64,000 bases of DNA from contig VXAU01003168.1 in the NCBI GenBank assembly GCA_013399695.1, positions 1 through 64,000 on the forward strand. Direction: 5' to 3'. Both the position numbers and the translations under genes were made by a program. The notes under the pieces are model-generated. The model was given only the letters and a program-made list of their open reading frames with translations, did not search any database and was not told the DNA's origin. Origin of the DNA: Formicarius rufipectus (Eukaryota > Chordata > Aves > Passeriformes > Formicariidae). Shown here one piece after another: positions 49,901 to 61,254 of the stretch (position 1 is the first letter of the stretch; every line of letters starts with the position of its first letter).

Positions 49901-52900
49901 TATGTGGCTCTGAAGTAGTATCATAGATCTGAACTGTATTACTGGAGATTGGCTCCAGCACTGTGGGACCATTGTAGCAATATTCTTTTAACAAAATCCC
50001 ATCTGACAACATTATTTAAACCATGGTAACTTTATAAAGTACCAGGCATAAAATCTTTTCTACACTTAGTTCAGTGAAGGACTTTGGCTTGTTTTCTGCA
50101 GAGCTTAGTGGAAAGAAGCATGATAGCTAATGGAAAAACTAAGTTTGAGAGAAACCTCAGCTTAATTGTCCTTTTTTTTGTCCATTTTTTTATAGTAGTA
50201 GTAGCGGTGGTTTATTATTCTGGCAAGAAACTCTTTGGTATTCTTTACATTGGCAGAGACTTTCTGGACAAATCCACAAATAAAGCTACATTTGACAGAG
50301 AAAGACGATGGACAAGATGATTGCACATTCATAGCAGCCTTGATGCAAAAGGGTCGTCGTAAACTCAAGAAGATTGGTGCTGAAATGCTAACCATTGGCT
50401 ACTCTATTTATGAGGTACTCTATTGCTTTTACAGCACAGTAGTTGCAATATTGGTATTTGGATCCTGCTCTGGGTTTGTATCCCTGCCAGTCATCATGTA
50501 TTTTTAGGACCCTTGCTCTTAAAATAATTTTCTTGGTTGCATCAAATGCCATGAAGGATGGAGTCCTCTCAGAGGAGGATTTAGGTATCCCTGCAGGACC
50601 ATGGGTTCCCAGGATAGACTCCTCAGCCCCAAAATTCTGTCATCCCATCTGACTCACAGAGAGGATCTGTTGCTGCTTTTGGGGCACAATTACACACAGG
50701 GTTACCTGTCCTCGAGTGAAGCTGAGACTGGCAAATCTATTGTTACTGCTCCGTGACACCCTGCCTGGAGTGGTGATATTTAATGGCAGGGAAGATTTAA
50801 GTAGGAAGACAATGCCCCAGAGTTATCTGAGGCTGCCTTCTGGGTGGGAAAGGACACTGGTAATGGGTCTTTGCCTTAAGGTGGGAGCTACATTGCTGTG
50901 AGCACCTGGGTGAGGGGATGAGAGTCAGGATGACAGCCAGAGGTCAGAGCCAGGCAGAGTTTGCTTCTGTTATTAGGAAAGGGGCAAGTACAGCCTCCAC
51001 ACCCCAGCCAGTGCAGCACTGCCTTTCTCCTCCTAGAGTCCTGGCAGAGATGGACACTTGGGCAAAGACTTCTTCAGGTACCACCCCTCCAAGGCCAGGA
51101 GCAAAACCTACATTAATTTAAGAGAAGTATCTAACCGATTCAAGCTGCCACCAGGTGATTACATTCTTATTCCAACCACGTTTGAGCCACACCAGGAGGC
51201 AGATTTTTGCCTGAGGATTTTCTCTGAGAAGAAAGCCATCACTAAGTAAGTCAGCAACAGGCACGGAGCCCTCCAGTGCTCTCCTGTGCATGGGATTGGT
51301 GGCTGGTGGGAAGAGTATGGCTGCTGGGCACCCAGCCCTACAGCAGAGACCTGACATGGCAAGATCCTAAGGGCCTGGGGGTTTTCTGCATGTGCCCATT
51401 TTCGCTAAACCTGACTATTTTTTTGGGAGGAGTTTAAGAGGTAGGGAAATAGGGTATGCTGTGATGAATCTTCTGGAAGCTTGACGGAGAAGCATTGCTA
51501 GCTGCCTGATGCTGTTTGGGAATCTGTGAACGCAGCAGTGCAAGTTTCCACCTCAAGCAGATGTTGAATGTCTTCAGATACCGAATAAGGTTTTGTTTTC
51601 TCCAGGGATCTAGACGAAAATGTTGCCATTGATCTCCCTGAGGTAAGTCTACAGACTTAAAATAGCAAGAGAATAGCTCAGCAGAAGCCAGCATACATTG
51701 CTTTTACTGTCTTTGGTTAAAACACGTTCATTTCACAGGAATGTTACACAATTGCCAACTGAAACTCTCAGCTCTGCTGAGTATGGTAAAAGGGCTGTAA
51801 CAATGAAAATCATAATCGCTAGGCTTCTGCATCTGCCTCAAGGCAGTCGGTGTCAGCCCGCACTAGAGTTAGGTGTCAACCACCATGTGTGCAGTGAAAG
51901 CACACCCATTAGCATCAGAGAGGCACGTGGTTGTTCACATATTTTAAAATTTCATATATTATGAAAAAATAAGAAGCCAGAGTGTCCACAGGCCTATGTA
52001 CATTTTTTATATCTTTATTTTACTTCTCTATATCTGCAGGACTTGAGAGGGACACATGCACATGCTTACTGAAATGATTAAACTCTTTATGTTTTTGAAT
52101 GGCTTGGTCTGCCTGTTGAGCACTAATTGCCGCTGAGTCTGAGTCAGCTCCTGTTTAAGTGTATCCCTGCAAATAAGCCATTGTGATGTGTCTTTCCATG
52201 GAAACAAGCTAAGCCAAGATCTCATTTCTCCCTCTTGAGTTAAACTCTCCTCTGGGGATAAACTGAACAAGTGCAACTTCATTTCTGGGATCTTGGGCCA
52301 TGTTCAGTAGAAAAATAAGTCTGTTCACCTGCCCCAGTGTCATTAAGGGACTGCATCCAAAACTGAGCAGAAGGAAGTGAGGAATATACATAAAGGCATA
52401 AAATGTGTAAGTGTCCAAGCAGTGCCACCAGGGCCATTATAGAACACACTAAATGGCACCCATGTTGTATCTTCTATGGGTAGAGAAAACAAAGCCTGAT
52501 TCTTTGCCTCCTGTGCTGTGCTGTTGCCATCTTTTTCCCCTCTGTCCACATGGTCACCCCAACTATAGCAGTGGCTGTACACTGTTGCATCTCTGTGCTC
52601 ATCAGTGCAGACTGAAGCCTGGACTCTACACTCCTGCAGCTGCACTGAGGCACTCAGCTGGCAGCCAGCTGGAAGTGTTTATAGGCCAGATGTTGTTGGG
52701 TTAGTATGTTGAAGTGCAGCCACCTGTGGCTGGTGACCTCAAGAAGGGCGAGAGGTTCCACGATGATGCCACTGGAGAGAGCTCAGTAGAGCTGTGGTTG
52801 TTGGAGGACCAGGAAACAGAATGATGTGGGAATGGGATGAGAGGAGAGGTGTTTTACCAGGATGAGTGCTCTTGATTTTCACATGGCCAAGGCAATGGCA

Positions 52901-55900
52901 CACTGCATGCTCACCTAGGTGAAGAAAACAAGCGGGTGAGACTCCTTTCGGGCAGCTAGATGGTTGGGAGGCTTCAGATCTAGAGATGTTCAGGAGCATG
53001 GGTACCCTTATTTTAAGATATACTGTGGTCCCTGATGCACAGAGGTGCTATGTGCAGGAGAAATGTTGTGTCTTACCGTTCTTAAAATGACTTGTGTGAT
53101 TGGTGTTGCAGCCTCTGCACCCAACACCAAACCCACAAGAAACTGAAGAGGAAAAGCAGTTCCGGGCACTGTTTGAGCAGATTTCAGGAAAGGTGAGTGC
53201 AAAATCTTTGTGGGTCAGTGCAAGATGTAGAAAGAGGGGAATCACTTGTGCTCCCACACAGAACCAGGTGAAACAAAAATGATGTATTTTGAGAGGAGTA
53301 TATTTAGTTGTAGTGTGTTGTTTGGGCACCAGATGTCACCGTGCCTTATGGTTAGATGGAGAAGGGTGCAGTCCCTGGTGAGCAAGCAGGATGGCCAAAT
53401 CTAGAACTCAAGTCTGAGGGAGCCTACCTGGTTTAATGTTCAGCTGCAGCTAATTTTTCTTTGAATCAACAGTTCCCGCTTGAGATCTCATTCAGACAGA
53501 CTTATCCACAACAGCGTTACCTGTATTTTTGCCAACTCTTTAGTTTTTAGCTTTTTTTGGGTTTTGTATGGTTCTCTTTTCCTGAGTTACAATGAAGTAT
53601 AGATGGGTGATGTTTGTGGGGGTTTTTTTTTGTATGTCTGATTACAGAAACATTCAAGTAACAGATGCTTCACTTTATTTTTTTTCCTTTACTTTTTTGT
53701 TTTACTTTAGGACATGGAGATATGTGCAGAAGAACTTAAATATGTTCTGAACACTGTATTAAAAAAAAGTAAGTATTGACAACTTCCAAGTTAAGGGCTG
53801 TACAGAATTTCATAAAGGCTGCCATTAAATTAATTTACAATTAGAAAAATAAAGTCTGTGTTACAACCCCTGCATGGTGTCATCCAGCCATCCAGAGAAG
53901 AGCCAGGAAGACATCTAGTCTGTAATCTGACCACGAGCTTGCCCTACCTTCAGCATGGTCAATGTCATCTCAGTGAGGCCAGCTCTCTTTTGCACTACTG
54001 CTCTGCTATGAAGAGAGAAAGCACTGGGCTGGGACTTCTAAGACCTTGATGTAGCTTATGACCCTGCTACAGGCCCTTTGTACAATGGGAAACCTGTCAG
54101 TCTCTAAACCTCATCTCTTGATTTACAAAACGAGGACAGGATTTCCTGTCATGTGTTCAGTAAATACACCTTCTGCCTGGATTGTGACTTCTCTGTAGTG
54201 AGAGCTGCCTTCATCTTCCAGTGTCCAGGTCCTCTCACAATGAGGACTAAGAGTCAGCTGCTGTCTCTACTCATTAATCCTGTTTTCTACTTTCAGTGCA
54301 TAAACGATGTCTCTGCCAAATGACTTCTTTTCTATTATTGCTCTTTTTTCAGCAAAGAACATCAAATTCAAGAACTTAAGTCTCATTTCATGCCGAAATA
54401 TCATTTCTCTTATGGATGTATCCTTTCAAATAAGTGCTTGTGAGACTAAATGAATACTGAATATAGTTGTCGGTAGCATTATCTGTCATGGATATCTGAG
54501 ATGAATTTGGTAATGCCATGGCAGAACATTACCCAAAGAAAAATTTAGGTTTAATTTAGGTTTAAGAACTTTAAGACAAACTGTTTTCTAGTGCAGACTC
54601 AGATGCTTTAATTCTGATGCCCTAAGATTTGTAGATTTTATTTGTAGATTTTAATATAGCTGCATAGATCCTCACACTTAAGGTAGCAGCTGACAGTTTC
54701 TAAAGCCCTTTCTCAGAGTTTGTGCCACGTTCTTGAAATTCAGTTTATCACTCTTTTTAAGGAAGAGATTTTAGCAAGGACATCTTGTTTGGGACACATG
54801 CACCTGGAAGACATACTGTAATCAAAGCAAGACAGAAGGCCCAAAACCCTTGGAAAAGCTCCAACTGGGCAGACCCAAAGAGGTTCTACGGGCAGATGAT
54901 TCTTAGGTTGGATGTCTCCATTAGATATGATAATTAAGTAGTGTTATAAATTTGCGAGAACCCTATACTGGGTGTGCATCTATGTGTTTTGCACCTGAAA
55001 GTGCTTTCATTAGAGGCATGCTCTCTATTTTATCTATACTAATATTGGCTGGAAAGTTCTTTTTTTCCCCATTTTAGACAACAATGCTGAGCACTTTAGA
55101 AGTAAATTTCAAGTTACTTCTATATATAATAGTACATTTTTCAAGCTGTGGTTTATTTCAAAAATGCCTAGAAGATATAACTCAAGACAAGCCTTCTGTT
55201 TCAGTTAAATTCACCAGGACAGATCTGTGCATGTAAGTTATGGGTCAGAAATTAAGGTTCAGCAGGGTGTTGAAAATTGGTGATATAAACACTGTAGTTT
55301 TTTGACCATCAGTCTAAAAACTGGAAAATCCGGCCTTTCTGCTAGATTCTGGGACTCCAGGAAGCAGACGTGTGGGTGAGAGCCGTCTGTCCAAATTTAG
55401 GCATTTGTAGTGTAGGTGTCTACATCTAAGCTAGCTCTCTAGACTTCCTTTGTACACAGTGAAAAGGATGGTGTAATTAATTGTTCTGGGTGTACCTGAT
55501 CGAGGGATGCTAAATGACAGTTCAGACATCAGGTAAGATGAATCACAGGCTTGGTACTTCCCCACCAGATTCACCCTTTGCAGTGTTCTGGTGCCTGTTG
55601 AGTTTGTTTAGTATGGCTTCTCCTCAAGTAGAGCTGTTTTTGCAGCGTGCTTTCCCAATAAACAATTCTGTCATACATGAGGTAAAACAGAGTCCTAGCA
55701 AGGAAAATTATCTAATCACTTGGTTTAAGTCTTGCCTGTTCAGCTGAGATGTTCTTATCTTTTGCTTTTGTCACTCCAGTCTGTGACAGGGGTAACACCC
55801 TCTCAAACATTTATAATAGACAGTCAAAACAGACATAGCTTTATCCTGTTAAATTTATGTCCATAATGTTAAAATTCAGTGTAGATCAGTCACCCTGCTC

Positions 55901-58900
55901 GTGCAAGGAGAACCAGGGGGACGAGTCTTAAATTTTCTCCCTTAAAAACCAAGTCTCAATAGGGAGCTGGTCCACGTTCATATCTCATCCTTACATGGTA
56001 TTGGCACAGAGCCAGGGTCTGCACTTGACCCAGGAGCATGGTATGAGTCCTAGTTTTACTATTTAGGATTTAACTAAATAGTTTCCATTATTTGCAGTGC
56101 TTCCAAGTAAATTTCTGCATAGTTTTGAATAAATGGTGAGGCATCTCTTCCTCTGCTTTGGAAGCACAAGGAACACAGACACAACTACCCCACTCTAAAT
56201 GTGCTATTTTGGACCACAATGACAAATGCAAGCCCAAGTCATTGCTGGCAGAGTCTCCTCTGTGTCACACACTACAGAACTCCTTGGCAACAGTCACCAT
56301 GTTGTGGTGAGGAGCAGGGACAGAGTTCTACATGACACCAAGAAGAACCTGACTGAGAAAAATGATGGACTTTTTGCAGAAGTGATAATGTTCGTAAGTT
56401 CTGTGGCTGCCCTCAGTAATGTCACCAGTGTAGGTAAGGTACTTCAATAACAGCCAATGCCTACTAAGACCCCACCTGCCATGTTTTGAGCTTTGTGAAT
56501 GCTTGCTGAGCTAGTGTCCATCTGAGCAAGAGCTTTGTCCTGGCAAGATGGAAAAGGGAGGGGGAATGGGACCATTCCTTATTTAGTATTTCAGAGCAAG
56601 TGCCCCATCCTGCAAGTGAACCATGGTTGGGGGACATCGGTAACTCAGTAAAATAAGTCCCTCACACTTCAGGCAGAAGGAAGGTCAGGCAGATCTAATC
56701 ACTGCCTCTCAGAACTGCTATGTAGACATTTGTTTCAGGCCATAAGGACCAGATTTTGCCAGCCTCACCCCACCACATCTATTAATTTTTGGTTGAGCCA
56801 TTGCAACAGAGCCTGGTTTGTAGATAAAAATACTGAATAGCACATTGGTTGACTAACTCCTTCGGGTACAGTAACAATTTGTTTTAATCAGGTAATTTAA
56901 TTCTCTGAATCATTTATATCCCATTTACATCCAGAGCTGTTCTTGCCTTAGAACAATCTGTCTTTCTTCCTCCTGTGGAGTTTGAATTGCTCAGCTGTGT
57001 TTTTATGTCACATAATGTTCCTCAACTATCACAGCCACAGCTGTGACTGAAACCGCTGGGCAATACCTCATGAGAAATCCCAATACCAGTTTCAGTAGCA
57101 CCACAGGCTTTCCAGTCAACATTTTCTGCCTGAAGGAACAGTGCTGATAAGTTCAGACAGAATGTGGACCTTCATATAACAAGTCCTTTTCCTTAGTTCA
57201 GATTACCAGACCAGTGGCAACGGGAAGCTGGAATTCAGTGAGTTCAAAGTTTTCTGGGGAAAAATGAAGAAATGGATAGTAGGTGACATTATTCATTATA
57301 TTTATTTCTTCATTTCATGAGCTACTTCCTGCATAGTTTATTATGTACGTGCAGACAAAAACAGAGACAGGAGTGTTTACAAGCAATGAATTTTAACACA
57401 AAACAAATGTTTTAAAAGCATGGGGGCTTGTTTTGGATAGTCAGAGACGTTCTTAGCTTTCCCTGATGCTAAACCATAATGGTTTTCTGGAAATAACAGA
57501 GATTTTTGTAAGCAAATCAACTATGTTTGGGATAAAGAATGCAATGGGCAGTAATAAGCAATCCAATCAAAATGAAACTTAAGGAGTTTCCATTACTGCT
57601 GTTGTACAGAAGAAGAAAGTGATGATTCATGACTAGTGGAAACAATAATTTCCTAAGTCATTGCATTTTCATTACTGATCTCTCAGGAGTCAACTGTACT
57701 GAAGTCTGAGAAAGTGTTGATTCTAATTTTAAACACATTTTCCTGCCATTGTATATGGCAGTAAGAATAAGCAGGCCTGAAGAATCAGGCCACAGACTGG
57801 ATATTCAAATAGAGACATCATAATTGTTTCCTTATGGCCATTAATAGATTTTTCTGAATTCGTGCTTCACCAAAACATTCAAAATATGCAGTTCTTTGCT
57901 TCTTGTCTAGCCCAACAGAAAAGGCAAACACTTTTTCTGGGTACTAATGCCACATGTCTTTAACAAAGGACACATTGTTTTTTAACAAGGGAGCTTGAGA
58001 AATCCTTGTATCCTTTAGGAAGATTCGCATGTATATTTTCTGGAAAATTTTAGGCTGAACATGGCAACAGCTCTAAATAACTCAGATTCCAAAGGAGACT
58101 TGTATTGTTGCTTCATTAAAAGGATGTAACTTAACCGCAACTTAAAAATTGTTTAATATTTAGATCACAATTCAAACTGTGTGACCAGTTCTCTTGGTAG
58201 TACCATGAATGTGGCCATTCAGATCTTTTATACCTAAAAGCAAATGAGTGACTGACAACTTCATGTTAAATAGTTTTTCTGTAGCATTCAGAATTATGGA
58301 GAAAAACATAAAAGTAGATTAAGAGAATGTGTCAGTTAAAAGACAAAGAAAAATACATCCTTTCTAGACAAAATCACTCTTTTAGAAATCATGGAATTTT
58401 TAAGAAAGAGCACCTCACTATTTTTTAATGTTTGGATTTGGTGGTGCTTTTTTAAGTCACAACAATCTCTTCATAGGACAAAGAGAATTGGGACTGAGAT
58501 TTGCTCCTCAGTTATAAAATCAGAATGGATTTAGTCCAAAGTCCTGTCAGCTTTCTTAAATACTCATACTATGCAGTTAAATGCCTTGTCTTTCCATGTC
58601 ATATCTGTGCTCCCTTTTGTCTTCAAATACAAATGGGCTTTCCATGTGCTCCTTTCATAACAGAATATCTTTCTTCAATTTGACTTGGATAAATCTGGCT
58701 CCATGTCCTCTTACGAGCTCCGAGGTGCTCTTAAAGCTGCAGGTAAGACAAGCACTGCATTTTATCTGCTAAACCTGTTGGGCAGGTCAGCTGTGGATGA
58801 AGGGAACAGGCCAGGTTCTCCTGAACACAGAAGAGGTCTAAACCCCAAAGAGGATCTGGACACTTTGAGTGGACTAATTTTAGCTCAGGTATCCCCAGCT

Positions 58901-61254
58901 CTGCAGGGCAGGTAGTCGGAACAACCTTTACATTTTTATGGAGCTCTGTAAAACTCAACAGTGCTGCACATGTGCAGGGTTAGACCCTGAAAAAAAGCAC
59001 TTCACAGTCCACCTACCCTCAAGGGTTGAAGGAATAGTAAGCTGCTTGTTATGAAGAGTAGTCACTGCATTAGTGTTTCATGCCAAATTATTTTCATTAA
59101 AGCACACAGTTTTGCAGAAATGCCTTTAAATTTCAAAAAGGCAGAGTAGTCTGTCACACATCACATGAACAGACTAGAAACTACAGCGACTGCAAAATTT
59201 CTTGTTTGGCATTTATTGCTCATTGCAAGCTTGAGGAACTTTGTGGTCTGATTCTCTTCTGGATGGATGCGTGCCACACAGTATCCTCCCATTAACTTGT
59301 TTTCAAGATTAGTTAACAGAGTTCTGTAGATTCCCTCTGACCTACGAGATTGCTCACTTTTCCTTTGTGCGTATGTCTTTGGGAAGGATACCAACTCAAC
59401 AACTACCTGCTGCAACTGATTGTCCTCCGATACTCAGATGAACAGTTCCAGATTGAATTTGATGATTTTCTGAACTGCTTGATTCGCCTAGAGAATGCAA
59501 GTCGTAAGTATCTTCTTCCTCCAGAACTTCTTCCCCTTTGAAAAAAGAATAGTAGTTCCATTTTCAGCTGTCGCTGAACATGTTGCACAATATCTGAGAT
59601 CAAGTGTACACATGACTAACAGAAAGGAACTGTGTTTAGCATTTGCTTTTAGGATGGCTTTTCTCCTGTAAAGTGAAAAATGTTCTAGTGCTAATGAAAA
59701 ATTTCCCCATGTGAAGAGAGGTTGCTTCACAAACTCTGCAGTAATGTAGAAGGCATGTGAAGAATGTTGGTAAAGTCTGTGTTATAGCCTTTCTTGTGGC
59801 TCACTCAGGGGCTTAATTTGGGATCACAGAAGTTCAAGGTTCAAATATAACTTGTGCCTCATGCGAGGAGCCAACTGGCATACACTTGGGTGGGTCCCTC
59901 CTGTACCTTTTACATAATGTGTCCCCTTTTGGCTGCAGATGTTTCCTTGTGCATCAAGGCTTCCGAGGTCTCAGTTCATTTGTGTACAGGGTCATTCTTG
60001 TTCCAGAGCAGCAGTAGTAGACTGATTGGATAAATGCTGAAGAGATCGTTATTGTAGCTCCAAATTAAAATAAAACACAACTCACTCATGACAATCAAAA
60101 TCACCTTTCTTGACTACTTCTTTGTTTTATTTTCTTCTTCTCTTTACACTCTGGTTCAATCTGTAGCAATAAAAGTAATTAAACTACTGAGAGATAAAAG
60201 TTAAATAAGATATATAAAGAAATGCAAATTGCTTGGCTTAATTTCAGAGTATGATCTAAATCTGACTGTTTAGCACATTCAGAACACCTCTTCCAGACAA
60301 GTCTGAAGTGTGACTTCCACAAAGGCCTTAAGTCAGCAAGAGATTTCCTCTTGCAAGGACTTTGCTTCGTCAGAGCAGCTGCCAGCACCAAGCAATCCTA
60401 AGCAATCTGCCTTAGTGCCACACCTTCCCTCTCCTTGGCGTGGCCACTCATCATTGTGGGATGGAGAGCTCATGTATGAATATGAATGAGGTGTATTTAT
60501 AGCACTGGTGTCCTGTTTTTCATTTCAGGAGTATTCCAAGCACTGAGTGTGAAAAACAAGATGTTCATTAACCTGAATATAGGAGAGGTATGAGCACAGA
60601 TTCATAAACTGAGAAAATGATGGTGTTTCTCTGGAACTTTGTCCTCTTGTAAGAACTGGAGTATTTCTGCATGACACTTCAGGTGACGTCTGTGTCTGTG
60701 AGAGTGCAGAGGGTATCAGACATAGGTTTCAGTAGGGCTGGAATTTTACATCCCACACACTAATTACATCTCCTCCATGCTGTTTCCTTCCTTCCTTGCC
60801 CTGTGGCATATTGGCAGCTTCCCATGCCCTTTTCTAGATTCTCTGCTTTTTTTCTTTCCTTGGGTGCCAGGCTTCAGTGGGGGAAAGGAGAAGAAGCAGA
60901 TGGGGATGGAGGGGTCTTTTACTCTCCCTGAATCCCCAAGGACATCAGATCAGCCTCTCCTGTGCATGTCTATCATCTGCTTCTCAAACTGCTCTGCACA
61001 GGCTTCTTATTTTATTGTGCTATCTTTGTCTCCCTGTTGCATGTGAGCTGTCTCTCTTTTTACTAACTCATTTTACACTCCTGGGATGAGGTGCAATGAA
61101 TTCCCCTGCATGGGGTCAATTCAGAGCAAGGCACAGCTTTTGAATGTCTCCCATTTGGAGAAAGAGATGGGGAGAGAGAAGGGCATGAAATAATTTATTG
61201 TAAAATTGATCTTTCTTCTAATATTAGTTTATCAATCTGGCGATGAACATCTGA
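34739..61254 (+). CDS. CAPN9: CAPN9, calpain-9 (nCL-4), complete 20-exon coding region
   Basis: Calpain-9 is a cytosolic Ca2+-dependent cysteine protease, enriched in mammalian gut epithelium, where it pairs with CAPN8. Twenty exons join in frame to 2073 nt (690 residues plus TGA): 34739-34951, 39436-39505, 39872-39990, 40568-40701, 41510-41678, 43222-43305, 43561-43646, 45484-45561, 49239-49399, 50257-50414, 51037-51245, 51606-51642, 53112-53192, 53711-53768, 54353-54417, 57210-57278, 58664-58742, 59387-59503, 60529-60587 and 61228-61254. The protease core is about residues 40-335, with Cys97 (GDCWLL), His254 (GHAYSVTG) and Asn278 (RNPWG), the same positions as in human. The C2-like domain follows at about 335-505 (HKWEVTIHQGSWVRG, FEPHQEADFCLRIFSEKK). 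The penta-EF-hand domain is about 512-690. All introns are GT-AG. The start ATG opens MPYLYQ, as in human MPYLYR. It appears intact and functional. Confidence 0.97.
37181..37215. repeat. A-rich simple repeat
   Basis: A run of 12 A is followed by ACAA/AACA units, inside CAPN9 intron 1. Confidence 0.8.
39190..39267. promoter_or_regulatory. Cluster of TAATTA homeodomain-type sites in CAPN9 intron 1
   Basis: TAATTA occurs at 39192-39197, 39207-39212, 39256-39261 and 39260-39265, with TTAATTG at 39239-39245, all within 78 bp. Homeodomain factors bind this hexamer. The dense spacing suggests an intronic enhancer about 170 bp before exon 2. AT-rich sequence can produce such sites by chance, so this is an inference. 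Confidence 0.35.
39436..39505 (+). CDS. CAPN9: CAPN9 exon 2
   Basis: It encodes DIVKDPKFILGGATRTDICQ and GDL, just before the catalytic cysteine. The acceptor tgaag is weak in pyrimidines; the donor is gtgag. Confidence 0.93.
39872..39990 (+). CDS. CAPN9: CAPN9 exon 3 (catalytic cysteine)
   Basis: It reads GDCWLLAAIASLTLNEKTLA, with the nucleophile Cys97, and ends YAGIFHFQ. The acceptor is ttcacag and the donor gtaag. Confidence 0.96.
40568..40701 (+). CDS. CAPN9: CAPN9 exon 4
   Basis: It reads FWQHNEWLDVVIDDRLPTFK and ends FWSALLEKAYAK. This is a strongly conserved calpain core segment. A CR1 fragment begins about 35 bp after its donor. Confidence 0.96.
40736..40967 (+). mobile_element. 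CR1-type LINE fragment, 3' end, plus orientation
   Basis: The sequence runs from ttagatattagaaagaaatt through ggaatggcctgctcagagag and ccatccctggaggttttta to tcttccaacccagctgattctg. These are standard avian CR1 3' landmarks. It is heavily 5'-truncated (about 230 bp) and sits in CAPN9 intron 4, right after exon 4. It carries no usable coding capacity. Confidence 0.88.
41510..41678 (+). CDS. CAPN9: CAPN9 exon 5
   Basis: It reads LNGSYEALKGGSTIEAMEDF and ends KRCSMVGCSID. The acceptor is ttttccag and the donor gtaagt. Confidence 0.96.
41679..43221 (+). other. CAPN9: CAPN9 intron 5
   Basis: This is a 1.5 kb GT-AG intron. Overlapping open frames at 42353-42665 read nothing familiar. Confidence 0.8.
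43222..43305 (+). CDS. CAPN9: CAPN9 exon 6 (catalytic histidine)
   Basis: It reads TSSAAESEARTPFGLIKGHA followed by YSVTGIEE; His254 is the catalytic base. It spans 28 whole codons. Confidence 0.96.
43561..43646 (+). CDS. CAPN9: CAPN9 exon 7 (catalytic asparagine)
   Basis: It reads VTYRGQQVQLIRIRNPWGQV and ends WNGPWSD plus two bases. Asn278 is the third catalytic residue. The donor is gtacg. Confidence 0.95.
44294..44340. repeat. A-rich stretch with AAATTTAAA units
   Basis: This low-complexity run of A is broken by TTT, in CAPN9 intron 7. Confidence 0.8.
44840..45110 (+). repeat. Diverged interspersed repeat, copy A
   Basis: It shares ordered landmarks with 46400-46655: a gtagtagggc start, tccaaaaagcttt, tttggttttttgatctg-like text, gcaaagactttacctgg, agcaaatctctctgtatagg and ttggcgct. 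Identity is moderate with small indels, so the copies are older than the 9.7 kb duplication. The family is not recognised. Confidence 0.7.
45484..45561 (+). CDS. CAPN9: CAPN9 exon 8
   Basis: It reads SPEWRSISPSEQRRLSQAAR and DDGEF, with a split Trp codon at the end. The split first codon gives Asn where human has Ser. Confidence 0.93.
45562..49238 (+). other. CAPN9: CAPN9 intron 8
   Basis: This 3.7 kb GT-AG intron holds repeat copy B. A 126-codon open frame at 48033-48413 is unfamiliar and Leu/Ser-rich, most likely chance. Confidence 0.8.
46400..46655 (+). repeat. Diverged interspersed repeat, copy B
   Basis: This is the second copy of the repeat at 44840-45110, about 1.55 kb downstream, on the other side of CAPN9 exon 8 and in the same orientation. 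Landmarks are gcagtagggc, tccaaaaagctttt, acaaagactttacatgg, agcaaatctctcaatacagg and ctggcgct. Confidence 0.7.
49239..49399 (+). CDS. CAPN9: CAPN9 exon 9
   Basis: It reads MKFEDFKVHFDKVEICNLTP and continues to GATAGGCRNFL. It forms the end of the protease core and the start of the C2-like domain. The donor is gtcag, a less common form. Confidence 0.95.
49529..49714 (+). repeat. Imperfect short tandem units in CAPN9 intron 9
   Basis: Two or three diverged units recur: gaagaaactcaaaccgtggg and gaggaaactcaagctgtggg, and then gatttgaacaaacaaaccag and gatttgaatgaacaaaccag. The unit length is about 65-85 bp. No family is recognised. Confidence 0.65.
50257..50414 (+). CDS. CAPN9: CAPN9 exon 10
   Basis: It reads TFWTNPQIKLHLTEKDDGQD and ends EMLTIGYSIYE. 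The acceptor is ttggcag. The split first codon gives Glu where human has Asp. Confidence 0.94.
51037..51245 (+). CDS. CAPN9: CAPN9 exon 11
   Basis: It reads SPGRDGHLGKDFFRYHPSKA, then NRFKLPPGDYILIPTTFEPH, and ends SEKKAIT plus two bases. The acceptor is ctcctag. Confidence 0.95.
51606..51642 (+). CDS. CAPN9: CAPN9 exon 12 (micro-exon)
   Basis: This 37 nt exon reads DLDENVAIDLPE, the linker between the C2-like and EF-hand domains. Flanking frames and the human linker (DMDGNVDIDLPE) support it despite its size. Confidence 0.92.
53112..53192 (+). CDS. CAPN9: CAPN9 exon 13
   Basis: It reads PLHPTPNPQETEEEKQFRAL and ends FEQISGK. It contains the start of the first EF-hand unit. Confidence 0.94.
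53711..53768 (+). CDS. CAPN9: CAPN9 exon 14
   Basis: It reads DMEICAEELKYVLNTVLKK plus one base. An A8 run spans the donor (aaaaaaaagtaagt), a slippage-prone site. Confidence 0.92.
54353..54417 (+). CDS. CAPN9: CAPN9 exon 15
   Basis: It reads KNIKFKNLSLISCRNIISLM and D574, the first Ca2+ ligand of the next EF loop. The donor is gtatcc, a weak form, chosen because it keeps the human frame. Confidence 0.9.
54418..57209 (+). other. CAPN9: CAPN9 intron 15
   Basis: This is a 2.8 kb AT-rich intron that splits an EF-hand loop. Nothing else is recognised. Confidence 0.85.
57210..57278 (+). CDS. CAPN9: CAPN9 exon 16
   Basis: It reads TSGNGKLEFSEFKVFWGKMK and KWI. Together with D574 it completes an EF-hand loop. 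Two acceptors compete eight bases apart (ttcag and attaccag); only the second keeps the frame. Confidence 0.92.
57279..58663 (+). other. CAPN9: CAPN9 intron 16
   Basis: This is a 1.4 kb AT-rich GT-AG intron with no feature recognised. Confidence 0.85.
58664..58742 (+). CDS. CAPN9: CAPN9 exon 17
   Basis: It reads NIFLQFDLDKSGSMSSYELR and GALKAA. It has a full EF-hand loop from Asp604 to Glu615. The acceptor is ataacag. Confidence 0.95.
59387..59503 (+). CDS. CAPN9: CAPN9 exon 18
   Basis: It reads YQLNNYLLQLIVLRYSDEQF and ends NCLIRLENAS plus one base. The acceptor gggaag is purine-rich and weak, but the protein match is clear. Confidence 0.94.
60529..60587 (+). CDS. CAPN9: CAPN9 exon 19
   Basis: It reads VFQALSVKNKMFINLNIGE after a split Arg codon. 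The acceptor is catttcag. Confidence 0.95.
61228..61254 (+). CDS. CAPN9: CAPN9 exon 20 (last coding)
   Basis: It reads FINLAMNI and TGA (61252-61254), matching human FIHLTMNI. The acceptor is atattag. Confidence 0.94.
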   Translation, partial: FINLAMNI

